NCBI GenBank assembly: GCA_963706535.1
Contig: CAVPMU010000015.1
Span: 221,149-285,148, forward strand
DNA: 64,000 bases
Direction of reading: 5' to 3'
Source of the DNA: RPQJ01 sp963706535
Lineage (GTDB): Bacteria; Pseudomonadota; Gammaproteobacteria; Steroidobacterales; Steroidobacteraceae
Each line of letters opens with the position of its first letter. Positions within the stretch are counted from its first letter, which is position 1. A model generated the notes under the pieces. That model saw only the letters and a list, made by a program, of their open reading frames with translations. It was not told the DNA's origin and did not search any database. Both the position numbers and the translations under genes were made by a program. This document shows positions 32,089-41,153 of this stretch, one piece after another.

Positions 32089-34530
32089 TCAGGGCGACTT
32101 CTTCCTCGCCGCGGTCTTCCTCTTTGCAGCCGCCTTCTTCTTCGGCGCACGCCTGGCGGCAGGCGCAGCCGCCTCGTCGCCCGCCGGCGATTCCGCGGCA
32201 ACGCTCTTGGCGGGTGCAGCCTTGCGGCCCCAGCGGCCCTTGCGTTCGGGCGCCGCGGCGATGATCGCCTGGCATTCCTCGAGGTTGAGCGACTTCGGGT
32301 CGCGATCCTTCGGGATCTTGCCGTTCTTCCTGCCGTCCGAGATGTAGGGCCCGTAGCGCCCGTTCAGCACCTGGATGTCGCTGCCGGGGAACTCGCGGAT
32401 GATGCGGTTCGCCTCGACCTGCTGCTTCTCGTGGATGAGGTCGAGCGCGCGCTCGAGCGTGATGGTGTACGGGTCGTCTTCCTTCTTGAGCGACACGTAC
32501 TTCTTCGTGCCGTACTGGGCGTAAGGCCCGAAGCGGCCGACCGCGACCTTGATGTCGTGCCCGTCCGGCATCTGGCCGAGCGTGCGCGGCAGCTTGAAGA
32601 GCTCGAGCGCATCGGCGAGCGTCAGGTCGTCCATGTGCTGGCCGGGGCGCAGGCTCGCGAACTTCGGCTTCTCCTCATCGTCGCGCGTGCCGATCTGCGC
32701 GAATGCGCCGTACTTGCCGTAGCGCACGCTCACCGGACGGCCCGACACCGGGTCGATGCCGATGTCGCGCGCCATCGCGACGTTGGAGCGCGTCACGTTC
32801 TCCTCGACGTCGTCGACCTGCTTCTTGAAGCCGTCCCAGAACCGCTCGAGCACGACCACCCAGTCCTCCTCGCCGCGGGAGATGTTGTCGAGTTCGTCCT
32901 CCATCGCGGCAGTGAAGCCGAAGTCGACGTAGCGCTCGAAGTTACCGGTGAGGAAGCGATTGACGATCTTGCCGAGGTCGGTCGGCACGAAGCGCCGGTT
33001 CACGAGCTCGCAGTATTTCTTGAAGAGCAGCGTCTGGATGATGCTCGCGTAGGTCGAGGGCCGGCCGATGCCGTACTCCTCGAGCGCCTTGACGAGGCTC
33101 GCCTCGGAATAGCGCGGCGGCGGCTCGGTGAAGTGCTGCTCGGGCTTGATCGCGAGCAGCTTCACCTGGTCGCCGGCCTCGAGCGCCGGCAGGCGGCGGT
33201 CGTCTTCCTCGTCTAGCGTCACGTCGTCGAAGCTCTCGCGATAGACCGCGAGGAAGCCGGGCGAGACGAGCGTCGAGCCGTTGGCGCGGAACGTGTTGCC
33301 GGCGCCGGCCGCGAGGTCCACCGCGACCGTGTCGAACACGGCGGCCTCCATCTGGCTCGCCACCGCGCGGCGCCAGATGAGCGTGTAGAGCTTGTGCTGG
33401 TCCGGGTCGAGCCGGCCGGCGAGCTGCTCGGGCGTGCGCGCCGCCGAGGTCGGGCGGATGGCCTCGTGCGCCTCCTGGGCGTTCTTCGACCTGGTGCGGT
33501 ACTGCCGTGGCGAGGCGGGCAGCGCCTCGGCGCCGTAGATGTGCGCGATGCTCCTGCGGATGTCGGCGATCGCCTCGCCCGCGAGGCTCACCGAGTCCGT
33601 GCGCATGTAGGTGATCAGGCCGACCGGCCCTTCGCCGAAATCCACGCCCTCGTAGAGCTTCTGCGCCGTGCGCATGGTGCGCTGCGCGCCGTAGCCGAGC
33701 TTGCGCGAGGCTTCCTGCTGCAGCGTGGAGGTCGTGAACGGCGGCGACGGGTTGCGCTTGCGCTGCTTCTTCTCGACGGCGGCGACGGTGAGCGTGCCGG
33801 CCGCGGCCTGCTCGAGGGCACGCCGCACTTCCTCGGCGCGCGGGCCGCTGGTGATCGTGAACTGCTCGACCTTCTCGCCATGAAACTCGGTGAGCTTCGC
33901 CGCGAAAGCCTGTGACGCCTTCTCGGCCTCGGCTTCCACCGTCCAGTACTCGCGCGGGACGAAGGCGAGGATCTCCGCCTCGCGCTCGCAGATCAGGCGC
34001 AGCGCGGGACTCTGCACGCGGCCGGCGGACGCGCCGGAGAGCCCGGCCTTCTTCCACAGCAGCGGCGAGAGGTTGAAGCCGACCAGATAGTCGAGCGCGC
34101 GGCGCGCGAGGTAGGCCTTCACGAGCTCGTCGGCGATCTCGCGCGGCTGGTCGATGGCTTCGCGCACCGCGTTCTGCGTGATCTCGTAGAACACGCTGCG
34201 GTGGACGTCCTTGCCCTCGAGCGCCCCGGCTTCCTTCAGCAACTCGTAGAGGTGCCAGGAGATCGCCTCTCCCTCGCGGTCCGGGTCGGTCGAGAGATAG
34301 AGTGCGTCGGCCTTCTTCACGGCGCGCGCGATGGCGTCGACGTGCTTGCGGTTCTTGTCGATGAGCTCCCAGCGCATGGCGAAGCGGCGCGCGGGATCGA
34401 CGGCGCCTTCCTTGGGCACGAGGTCGCGCACGTGGCCGTAGGAAGCCATCACCTCGAAGTCCTTGCCGAGGTACTTCTTGATGGTCTTCGCCTTGGCCGG
34501 CGACTCGACGATGACGAGATTCCTGCTCAT
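32089..34530 (-). CDS. topA: DNA topoisomerase I
   Basis: A type IA topoisomerase that relaxes negative supercoils. 813 residues. Toprim domain with IVESPAKAKTI (about 7-17) and the acidic triad DPDREGEAI (82-90); nucleophile Tyr308 in ITYMRTDS; conserved EEYGIGRPSTYA. The C-terminus has GRFGPY/GRYGPY-type repeats instead of the E. coli cysteine zinc ribbons (no Cys clusters), and ends in a Lys/Ala-rich basic tail. Located downstream of smg after a hairpin terminator, and 9 bases upstream of hemF. Confidence 0.96.
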   Translation of the reverse strand: MSRNLVIVESPAKAKTIKKYLGKDFEVMASYGHVRDLVPKEGAVDPARRFAMRWELIDKNRKHVDAIARAVKKADALYLSTDPDREGEAISWHLYELLKEAGALEGKDVHRSVFYEITQNAVREAIDQPREIADELVKAYLARRALDYLVGFNLSPLLWKKAGLSGASAGRVQSPALRLICEREAEILAFVPREYWTVEAEAEKASQAFAAKLTEFHGEKVEQFTITSGPRAEEVRRALEQAAAGTLTVAAVEKKQRKRNPSPPFTTSTLQQEASRKLGYGAQRTMRTAQKLYEGVDFGEGPVGLITYMRTDSVSLAGEAIADIRRSIAHIYGAEALPASPRQYRTRSKNAQEAHEAIRPTSAARTPEQLAGRLDPDQHKLYTLIWRRAVASQMEAAVFDTVAVDLAAGAGNTFRANGSTLVSPGFLAVYRESFDDVTLDEEDDRRLPALEAGDQVKLLAIKPEQHFTEPPPRYSEASLVKALEEYGIGRPSTYASIIQTLLFKKYCELVNRRFVPTDLGKIVNRFLTGNFERYVDFGFTAAMEDELDNISRGEEDWVVVLERFWDGFKKQVDDVEENVTRSNVAMARDIGIDPVSGRPVSVRYGKYGAFAQIGTRDDEEKPKFASLRPGQHMDDLTLADALELFKLPRTLGQMPDGHDIKVAVGRFGPYAQYGTKKYVSLKKEDDPYTITLERALDLIHEKQQVEANRIIREFPGSDIQVLNGRYGPYISDGRKNGKIPKDRDPKSLNLEECQAIIAAAPERKGRWGRKAAPAKSVAAESPAGDEAAAPAARRAPKKKAAAKRKTAARKKSP

Positions 34531-34550
34531 TTTCCCTTAAGTGAATTCAC

Positions 34551-34589
34551 GCGCCCCAAAAACGATCATGCCGCGGCGGTCCGCGGCAT
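34551..34589 (-). terminator. Terminator-like hairpin between smg and topA
   Basis: ATGCCGCGG (34568-34576) and CCGCGGCAT (34581-34589) form a perfect 9-bp stem; on the minus strand it is followed within 5 bases by GTTTTTGG. A second palindrome, GCACCGCCCGGGCGGTGC (34599-34616), sits directly after the smg stop. Confidence 0.6.
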
Positions 34590-34616
34590 CCGTTGCGGGC
34601 ACCGCCCGGGCGGTGC

Positions 34617-35096
34617 TCAATGCACCGCCCCGGACCTGTCCTCGAACACCAGGTCCTCCATGCGGGAGAACGCCGTCTCCTGCCCGGGCTGGCTGAACAG
34701 CACCATCAGCACCACCCACTTCAGCTTCTCGATGTCGATGTCGTCGCCCTCGAGCGCCATCAGCCGGTCGATGACCAGTTCGCGCTGCGTGGGCGAGAGG
34801 ATGCCGACCTGCTCGAGGTGCACGAGGAAGCCCCGGCAGTCGGTGTCGAGCCGCGCCTGCTCAAGCGCGTCGAAGATGCGGATCGCGCGCGAGGTGGGCG
34901 TGGGGCCGGCCCGCGTCGGGTCGGCGGCGAGGTCCTCGAGCCAGCACAACGCACGTTCGACCTCCCCGGTCGGGAAGCCGGCGTGCTCGAGTTCCTGCTT
35001 CAGCGTCTCGCGATCGGGTTCGCTGCCTTCGTCCACGTCGCCGTCGAAATAGTTCTCGAAGAGGTAGATCAGGATGTCGAGAACGCCTTCCTTCAT
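34617..35096 (-). CDS. smg: DUF494 family protein Smg
   Basis: A 159-residue acidic helical protein: MKEGVLDILIYLFENYFDGD start, ELEHAGFP and ALCWLEDL central, and DIEKLKWVVLMVLFSQPG at the end, all diagnostic of the Smg/DUF494 family found beside dprA and topA in proteobacteria. Function unknown; a link to DprA or DNA uptake is suggested by position only. The start overlaps the dprA stop (ATGA). Confidence 0.93.
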   Translation of the reverse strand: MKEGVLDILIYLFENYFDGDVDEGSEPDRETLKQELEHAGFPTGEVERALCWLEDLAADPTRAGPTPTSRAIRIFDALEQARLDTDCRGFLVHLEQVGILSPTQRELVIDRLMALEGDDIDIEKLKWVVLMVLFSQPGQETAFSRMEDLVFEDRSGAVH

Positions 35097-36214
35097 TCCT
35101 GTTTCCTTCGCAGCCTGCGGCAGTACAACCCGCCGTGCTGCTGTGAGACTCGCCCGTCGAGCTCGAGGATGAGGAGCATCGATGCGACTGCGTCGGGCCC
35201 GAGCCCGGTGCGCTCGACGAGGGTGTCGACGCTGGCCGGCGCGAAGCCGAGCGCATCTAACAGGATTTCGTAGTCCTTGTCCAACTCGCGGCCGGAATCT
35301 TCTTGTGCGTCAAGCGCTTCGGTGCGCCACGCGGCCCCGAGCGCCTCGCGCAGGTGGCCGAGCTCGGCGAATATGTCGTCCGTACTCTCGACCAGCCTGA
35401 CGCCCTGGCGGATCAGCCGATGACAGCCGCGCGAGAGCGGGCTGTGGATGGAGCCCGGGATCGCGAAGACCTCGCGTCCCTGTTCCCCCGCGAGCCGCGC
35501 CGTGATCAGCGAGCCGCTCTGCAGCGCGGCCTCGACCACCAGCGTCCCGGCCGACAGGCCGCTGATGATGCGGTTGCGGCGGGGGAAGTGGTGTTTCAGC
35601 GGCGCCGTGCCCGTCGGCATCTCGGACACCAGCGCCCCCTGCGCGACGATCTCCCGTGCGAGCGCTGCGTGCTCGCGCGGATAGATGCTGTCGAGTCCGC
35701 AGCCGAGCACGGCGATGGTGCGGCCACGGACCGAGAGCGCGCCACGATGGGCCGCACCGTCGATCCCCAGCGCGAGTCCGCTGGTGATGGCGAGACCGTC
35801 ACGCGCGAGCTGCGCCGCGAACCGGGTCGCGGTGTCGCGGCCGATCGACGTGGGATTGCGGCTGCCGACGATCGCGAGCTGGGGCAACGACAGCGCCTGC
35901 GGGTCGCCTTCGACGAACAGCACCAGCGGCGCGTCCTCGATGGCCGCGAGCGAGGCCGGGTAGGCGGGCGATCCCCAGGTCACGAGCGTGCGGTGCTCGC
36001 CGGCGAGCCACCGTTCGTCGCTCGCGAGGCCGTCCGGGTCCGGATGCCTGAGCGCCGCGACGGCTGCCTCGCCCAGACCGAGTGCCGCGAGCGTGGTGCG
36101 CGGCGCCCCGAGCAGCGCCAGAGGCTCGAGCGCGGTCCCGTCGTCACGCGCGAGGCGACCCGCGTGCAGTCCGGGAACGCGGGCGAGCGCGAGCCAGGGT
36201 TTCGGGTCGTCCAT
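35093..36214 (-). CDS. dprA: DNA-processing protein DprA
   Basis: The recombination mediator that loads RecA on incoming ssDNA in natural transformation. 373 residues. Extended Rossmann fold with IVGSRNPTSIGRDTA (about 111-125), TSGLALGIDGAAHRGAL, VLGCGLDSIYPREH and FPRRNRIISGLS; a C-terminal winged-helix (DML1-like) domain around 310-365. The ATG has no strong SD. It is upstream of smg with a 4-base overlap. Confidence 0.95.
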   Translation of the reverse strand: MDDPKPWLALARVPGLHAGRLARDDGTALEPLALLGAPRTTLAALGLGEAAVAALRHPDPDGLASDERWLAGEHRTLVTWGSPAYPASLAAIEDAPLVLFVEGDPQALSLPQLAIVGSRNPTSIGRDTATRFAAQLARDGLAITSGLALGIDGAAHRGALSVRGRTIAVLGCGLDSIYPREHAALAREIVAQGALVSEMPTGTAPLKHHFPRRNRIISGLSAGTLVVEAALQSGSLITARLAGEQGREVFAIPGSIHSPLSRGCHRLIRQGVRLVESTDDIFAELGHLREALGAAWRTEALDAQEDSGRELDKDYEILLDALGFAPASVDTLVERTGLGPDAVASMLLILELDGRVSQQHGGLYCRRLRRKQE

Positions 36215-36215
36215 G

Positions 36216-36251
36216 GAAGAAGAGCCTACCGGGGTCGGGCCCCGGCAGGCT
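36216..36251 (-). terminator. Terminator-like hairpin between the LysM gene and dprA
   Basis: AGCCTACCGGGG (36223-36234) and CCCCGGCAGGCT (36240-36251) pair with one mismatch around a 5-base loop; on the minus strand it is followed by CTTCTTCC, right at the dprA start. Confidence 0.55.
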
Positions 36252-36297
36252 CTCCAGAATCGAACGAGTTTGCGCCCTTACGGCGCTTGCAGCCGTC

Positions 36298-37506
36298 TCA
36301 GCGGGAGTACCCCGCCAGCCCCACGTCGCGATGCCCGTGGTCCGGGTGCTTGATGAAGTCGCCGACGCGCAGTTCCGAGGTCGACTCCACCACGAGCCCG
36401 TAGCTCATGCGCTCGTGCACCTGGAACAGCAGCACGGTGGCGCTGCGCTCCTTCGGCAGCTCCACCTTCTCGTAGTTGGTGGAGAGCTGCCGCCACTTGT
36501 CGGTCTGTCGGGAGCGGTCGCGCACGATCTCGCCGCGCTCGAACACGGCGACCGCGTTGCCGCGCTCGAGTCCGTGCTCCTTGCCGCGGTTCAACGCGAC
36601 GACCTGGTAGCGGCCGGCCACGCGCACGCCGTCGACCACGGCGATGATCTGGCCATCGAGCTTGGTGTCCTTGGGCGCACTGACGATGAAGTCGTCGCCA
36701 TAGTCCACCGCCGCCGGGAAGAGCAGGTCGCCCTGCAGGATCTCGCGGCCGGTCTCGACGACCCGCAGGTGGGTGAGTCCGTCCTCGCCCTGGTCGGGCC
36801 TGGCGGTGTCGATCACTCGCGCCGTGCCGGCGTACTGGCCGAGGTAGCCGAGCAGGTCGTTGTCGTCCGGGTCCCGCAGCTCGTCGCCCACGTGGACGAT
36901 CGTGTAGCGCGAGTCGACGGACGCGTTCTCGACCCCGCGGCCATAGATCTCGTTCGCGTCCGAACCGATCAGGTGGCGGTCACGGATACCGACCACGTAC
37001 GGGCGCTTCTTGACCTGGTCCTTGGTGAGCAGGCTCGGGCGGCCGACGAAGTCCATCAGCAGGTCGTAGGGGATCGCGCGGATGGCGTCCGTGAGCGGCT
37101 CGGAGCGCACCTGCGGCGAGAGGCGCACCGAACCGGGGCGCTCGAGTGTCACGCGCGGCTTGCCGTCGACCCAGGTCAGGTACAGCACGTCGCCGGGGTA
37201 GATCAGGTGGGGATTGGCGATGGCCGGGTTCACGTACCAGATCTCGGGCCAGTACCAGGGGTCGCGCAGGAACACGCCCGCGATGTCCCACAGGGTGTCG
37301 CCCTTTTTCACGACATAACGGTCCGGGGCCTCGGCGGCCAGCGGGACCGACATGGCGCGGCCGGAGGCCTGCTCCTGCGCGGTCGCAGGGGCGGCCGTGC
37401 CCAGCGCCAGGCCCAGGCCGGCCACCGCCAGCGCCATGGCGCCGGCACGGAGCCAGTGGCCCGGGCGAAACGATACTTCGGGCGTGATGCGCAGGTTACG
37501 ATCCAT
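36298..37506 (-). CDS. LysM-domain peptidoglycan-binding protein
   Basis: About 402 residues from the ATG at 37506, which has a GGAGAGAGGG ribosome site; in-frame codons upstream give a longer but unlikely form. A basic N-region and signal peptide (MALAVAGLGLALGTAAPATA) are followed by a LysM domain RYVVKKGDTLWDIAGVFLRDPWYWPEIW. The rest is beta-rich with no recognised enzyme motif. It is the usual LysM gene upstream of dprA, divergent from def. Likely periplasmic, attached to murein. Confidence 0.9.
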   Translation of the reverse strand: MDRNLRITPEVSFRPGHWLRAGAMALAVAGLGLALGTAAPATAQEQASGRAMSVPLAAEAPDRYVVKKGDTLWDIAGVFLRDPWYWPEIWYVNPAIANPHLIYPGDVLYLTWVDGKPRVTLERPGSVRLSPQVRSEPLTDAIRAIPYDLLMDFVGRPSLLTKDQVKKRPYVVGIRDRHLIGSDANEIYGRGVENASVDSRYTIVHVGDELRDPDDNDLLGYLGQYAGTARVIDTARPDQGEDGLTHLRVVETGREILQGDLLFPAAVDYGDDFIVSAPKDTKLDGQIIAVVDGVRVAGRYQVVALNRGKEHGLERGNAVAVFERGEIVRDRSRQTDKWRQLSTNYEKVELPKERSATVLLFQVHERMSYGLVVESTSELRVGDFIKHPDHGHRDVGLAGYSR

Positions 37507-37545
37507 CCCTCTCTCCATCGGGTGTCGGGGTCGCGACCGTCGCCT

Positions 37546-37551
37546 TATAAT
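37546..37551 (+). promoter_or_regulatory. Candidate -10 box for def-fmt-rsmB
   Basis: A perfect TATAAT at 37546-37551 in the divergent LysM/def gap. The -35 position (around 37523) matches the consensus poorly. It would give a leader of about 125 bases before def. Confidence 0.35.
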
Positions 37552-37681
37552 CCGGCGCCCCACGGGGGTGCTGCCGACCACGTCTCAGTCGGGCGGCCTC
37601 GTGGACGGCGACGGTGTCCAAAGGCGCACCTGCGATTGCTAATTTGAAGCCTGACTTAACTTTAGCAGCATTTCCAAGAGA

Positions 37682-38230
37682 ATGGCGAAGCTCACTATCC
37701 TCGAATATCCAGACCCCCGGCTCCGCACCCGAGCGGTGCCGGTGACCGCGGTCGACGCGACCGTCCGGCAGCTCATCGACGACATGCTCGAGACGATGTA
37801 CGCGGCGCCCGGCGTCGGCCTCGCGGCCACGCAGGTCAACGTGCACCGCCGTGTCCTCGTCGCCGACGTGTCGGAGGACCAGAGCCGACCGCTCGCCTTC
37901 GTCAATCCCGAGATCATCGAGCGCGAAGGCTCGACCGAGGCCGAGGAGGGCTGCCTGTCGGTGCCCGGCATCTTCGACAAGCTCACCAACCGCTCGGCGC
38001 GCATCGTGGTGCGCGCCCTCGGGCGCGACGGCAAGCCGTTCGAAATGGAGGCCGACGGGCTGCTCGCAGTGTGCATTCAGCACGAGATGGATCACCTGGA
38101 GGGCAAGCTGTTCGTCGACTATCTCTCGGAACTCAAGCGCACGCGCATCCGCAAGAAGCTCGAGAAGGAACGTCGCGAGCGCGGCACCGGGCAGGGCGCG
38201 CGCGAGCGCTCGAAAGCGCCGGTGATCTGA
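37682..38230 (+). CDS. def: Peptide deformylase
   Basis: Removes the formyl group from nascent proteins. 182 residues. The three family motifs are intact: GVGLAATQ (44-51), EGCLS with metal Cys91, and QHEMDHL with His134, Glu135 and His138. Charged C-terminal tail. First gene of the def-fmt-rsmB group; fmt starts 45 bases later. Confidence 0.96.
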   Translation: MAKLTILEYPDPRLRTRAVPVTAVDATVRQLIDDMLETMYAAPGVGLAATQVNVHRRVLVADVSEDQSRPLAFVNPEIIEREGSTEAEEGCLSVPGIFDKLTNRSARIVVRALGRDGKPFEMEADGLLAVCIQHEMDHLEGKLFVDYLSELKRTRIRKKLEKERRERGTGQGARERSKAPVI

Positions 38231-38275
38231 CCGGTCGCGGCGGGTGGTCGCAGCCGCCCCCACGCTACGTACCCA

Positions 38276-39214
38276 ATGAAGCCACGGCTGCGCATAGTGT
38301 TCGCGGGCACGCCCGAATTCTCGGTGCCGGCGCTCGACGCCCTGCATGCGGCGGGGCACGAGCTCGTCGCCGTCTACACTCAGCCCGACCGGCCGGCCGG
38401 TCGCGGCCGCGCGGTCGCCGCGGGCCCCGTCAAGACGCGTGCGCTGGAACTCGGCCTGCGGGTCGAGCAGCCCGCGACCCTCCGCACACCCGAGGCCATC
38501 GCGCAGCTGGCAGCGCTCGAGCCCGACCTGGTGGTCGTCGTGGCCTATGGCCTGATCCTGCCGCAAGGCATCCTGGAGGTGCCGGACCTGGGCTGCCTCA
38601 ACATCCACGCATCGCTGCTGCCGCGCTGGCGGGGGGCGGCGCCCATCCACCGGGCGATCCTCGCCGGCGATGCCCGCACCGGCATCACGATCATGAAGAT
38701 GGAGGCGGGGCTCGACACCGGCCCGGTGCTGCTCACCCGCTCGACCGGGATCGGCGCCAGGGAGACCGTCGGCAGCCTGCACGACCGGCTGGCCGCACTC
38801 GGTGCCGAGGCCATCGTCGTCGCCATCGACGAGTGGCGATCAGGCCGCGTACGGCCGGTGCCCCAGCCGGAGGAGGGCGTCACCTATGCCGCCAAGATCC
38901 GCAAGGAGGAAGCCACGATCGACTGGTCGCGGCCCGCGGACGAAATCGGCCGGCAGGTCCGGGCGTTCAATCCCTGGCCGGTCGCGGAGACCCGCTGGGA
39001 CGGACACCAGCTGCGGATCTGGGAGGCCGAGGCGCTGCCGGGAGACGCCGGCGCCGAGCCGGGTCGCGTCGTCGAGGCACGCCATGGCCGCATCGTCGTC
39101 GCGACCGGCAGCGGCGCGTTGAAGCTCGGGCAGGTTCAGCTCGCAGGGCGACGCGTCACCGGGGCCGCGGAGTTCCTGAACGCGCATTCCCTTGCCGACG
39201 CCCGCTTCGGCTGA
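38276..39214 (+). CDS. fmt: Methionyl-tRNA formyltransferase
   Basis: Formylates initiator Met-tRNA. 312 residues. N-terminal FAGTPEFSVPALDAL (9-23), the formyl-folate site LNIHASLLPRWRGAAPI (about 108-124), the catalytic region with LDTGPVLL, and the C-terminal OB-like tRNA domain (AFNPWPVAE). The stop overlaps the rsmB start (TGATG). Partner of def upstream. Confidence 0.96.
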   Translation: MKPRLRIVFAGTPEFSVPALDALHAAGHELVAVYTQPDRPAGRGRAVAAGPVKTRALELGLRVEQPATLRTPEAIAQLAALEPDLVVVVAYGLILPQGILEVPDLGCLNIHASLLPRWRGAAPIHRAILAGDARTGITIMKMEAGLDTGPVLLTRSTGIGARETVGSLHDRLAALGAEAIVVAIDEWRSGRVRPVPQPEEGVTYAAKIRKEEATIDWSRPADEIGRQVRAFNPWPVAETRWDGHQLRIWEAEALPGDAGAEPGRVVEARHGRIVVATGSGALKLGQVQLAGRRVTGAAEFLNAHSLADARFG

Positions 39215-40554
39215 TGGCGACCGTTCCCACCCCGGCGCAGGTACGGGCCTCGGCCGCCGCTCTGGTCGCCGAGGTGGTGGACCGCGGGCGCTCGCTCGAC
39301 GAGTTGCTCGCGGGCGATACGGTCCAGGGCTCCGCGCGCGGCCTGAAGCGATCGCTGTGCTACGGGACGCTGCGCTGGCACTACCGGTTGCTCGAGGTCC
39401 TGCGCAAGGTCTGCGAGCGACCGCCGGAGCAGCTCGCGCCCGAGCTCAGGGCGCTGCTCGAAGTAGGTCTGTTCCAGCTGATGTCGGGCGAAGTCGCGGC
39501 GCACGCGGCGGTGGCCGAGACGGTGAGCGCCGCGCGCGAACTGGGCCTGGCGCGCGCCGCCGGTTTCGTGAACGCCGTGCTGCGTCGCTTCCAGCGCGAG
39601 CGCGAAGCGCTGCTCGCGGATGTCGATGCCAGTCTCGCACTGCGCACGGCGCACCCCGCGTGGCTGGTCGAGTCCCTGCAGCGTGATCGGCCGGAGTCCG
39701 TCGCGGCGATCCTGGAGGCGAACAACGCACATCCACCGATGTGGCTGCGGGTCCATCGCTCGCGGACCACCGTCGCGGAGGTTGCCGCCGAGCTCGAGTC
39801 AGCCGGCTGGGCCGTGCAACGGCACCCGCTCGCGGCCGATGCATTGCTGATCGCACCAGCCACCGACGTGCGTTCGCTGCCGGGGTTCATGGAGGGCCGT
39901 GTGTCGGTACAGGACGCGGCAGCCCAGCTCGCGATCGACGTACTCGCGCCGCTGCCCGGCGAGCGCATCCTCGATGCCTGCGCCGCGCCGGGCGGCAAGA
40001 CCTGCCACCTGCTCGAGCGGCTCGGTGGCCAGGTCGAGGTGACGGCGCTCGACATCTCCGAGTCGCGGCTAGTGCGGGTGCGGGAGAATCTCGAGCGACT
40101 GGGTCTCGCCGCAAGTGTCGTCGCCGGCGACCTCTGCAAGCCAGCCGACTGGTGGGACGGCCGTCCGTTCGACAGGATCCTGCTCGACGTGCCGTGCTCG
40201 GCGACCGGTGTCATCCGCCGCCATCCCGACATCAAGGTGCTGCGGCGGGCGAAGGACATTCCGGCACTGGCGCGCCGGCAGGCGGCGATGCTGCGCGCCG
40301 CGTGGGGGATGCTGGCCCCGGGAGGGACCCTCCTGTACACCAGCTGTTCCGTGCTCAGGGCCGAAAACGAGGGCGTAGTGGCCGGGTTCCTGGCCGAGAC
40401 CCCGGTTGCGGTCGATCGCACGGCGGACGCCGTCCGGGACTGGCCGCCCCGGCCGGCCGGGGCCGGCCCGGGCTACCAGGTGCTGCCCGGGGAGGCCGAC
40501 ATGGACGGCTTCTATTATGCTTGCCTACGCAAGGCCCAAGATCGTTGGAAATGA
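39214..40554 (+). CDS. rsmB: 16S rRNA (cytosine(967)-C5)-methyltransferase
   Basis: 446 residues. N-terminal NusB-like RNA-binding domain (LKRSLCYGTLRWHYRL, AVAETVSAARELG), C-terminal RsmB/NOP methyltransferase with SAM motif DACAAPGGKT, the first cysteine motif VPCSATG, and the catalytic Cys in LLYTSCSV. Start overlaps the fmt stop, and its stop overlaps the next gene (ATGA). Confidence 0.95.
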   Translation: MATVPTPAQVRASAAALVAEVVDRGRSLDELLAGDTVQGSARGLKRSLCYGTLRWHYRLLEVLRKVCERPPEQLAPELRALLEVGLFQLMSGEVAAHAAVAETVSAARELGLARAAGFVNAVLRRFQREREALLADVDASLALRTAHPAWLVESLQRDRPESVAAILEANNAHPPMWLRVHRSRTTVAEVAAELESAGWAVQRHPLAADALLIAPATDVRSLPGFMEGRVSVQDAAAQLAIDVLAPLPGERILDACAAPGGKTCHLLERLGGQVEVTALDISESRLVRVRENLERLGLAASVVAGDLCKPADWWDGRPFDRILLDVPCSATGVIRRHPDIKVLRRAKDIPALARRQAAMLRAAWGMLAPGGTLLYTSCSVLRAENEGVVAGFLAETPVAVDRTADAVRDWPPRPAGAGPGYQVLPGEADMDGFYYACLRKAQDRWK

Positions 40555-41153
40555 GCAACACGGCAAGTGTCCGCCGCTGCCCGACGCTGCAGTTGCTGCG
40601 GCCTGGCGCCCTGCTGCTCGTGTGCTTTCTCGCAACGATGGTCGCGCCGGTCGCGTTGGCGCAGACCCGGGTCGAGATCCGCTCAGCCTCGCTCGCGCTG
40701 GACGAGGGCGTCTACGAACTCGATGCCGGCATGGACCTCGAGCTGCCGGAGGACGCGCGCAAGGCGATCGACGCCGGCCTCGCGCTGCGCATCGACTACG
40801 ACATCCGCATCTCGCGCGTGCGGCAGTACATCCCGGACGCCGGCATCGCCTCGCTGGTGCAGAGCTTCGAGGTCAGCTACCACGCGTTGAGCCAGCGCTA
40901 CCTGCTGCGTAACATGAACACCGGCGAGCAGCAGGACTACGGGACGCTCGATGCCGCGCTCGAGCGCGTCGAGGAAGTGCGTGGCCTGCCCGTGATCGAC
41001 GCGGCGCTGGTGGAGGAAGGTCCCACGTACGAAGTCGGCGTCCGCGCGGTGCTCGACATGGGCACGGCGCCCGACGCGCTCTCCTGGCTGCTGTTCTGGA
41101 CGGACGACTGGAGCACGTCCAGCGAGTGGTATTCATGGACGCTGCGTCGCTGA
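40551..41153 (+). CDS. DUF4390 domain-containing secreted protein
   Basis: A 200-residue protein with a signal peptide ending near VALA-QT (about residue 37). The mature part, with VEIRSASLALDEGVYELDAGMD and SEWYSWTLRR at the end, matches DUF4390 proteins that occur between rsmB and ntrY in gammaproteobacteria. Probably periplasmic; function unknown, perhaps a sensing partner of NtrY. It overlaps rsmB (4 bases) and ntrY (19 bases). Confidence 0.85.
   Translation: MSNTASVRRCPTLQLLRPGALLLVCFLATMVAPVALAQTRVEIRSASLALDEGVYELDAGMDLELPEDARKAIDAGLALRIDYDIRISRVRQYIPDAGIASLVQSFEVSYHALSQRYLLRNMNTGEQQDYGTLDAALERVEEVRGLPVIDAALVEEGPTYEVGVRAVLDMGTAPDALSWLLFWTDDWSTSSEWYSWTLRR

Noticed and set aside
30388..33216. 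942-residue plus-strand ORF over subtilase 2, hemF and topA
   Set aside because: It crosses three real minus-strand genes and has no domain of its own; shadow frame.
32089..34530. TopA lacking the E. coli zinc ribbons as a truncation
   Set aside because: The C-terminal GR(F/Y)GPY repeats and basic tail replace them in many bacteria; the gene looks complete.
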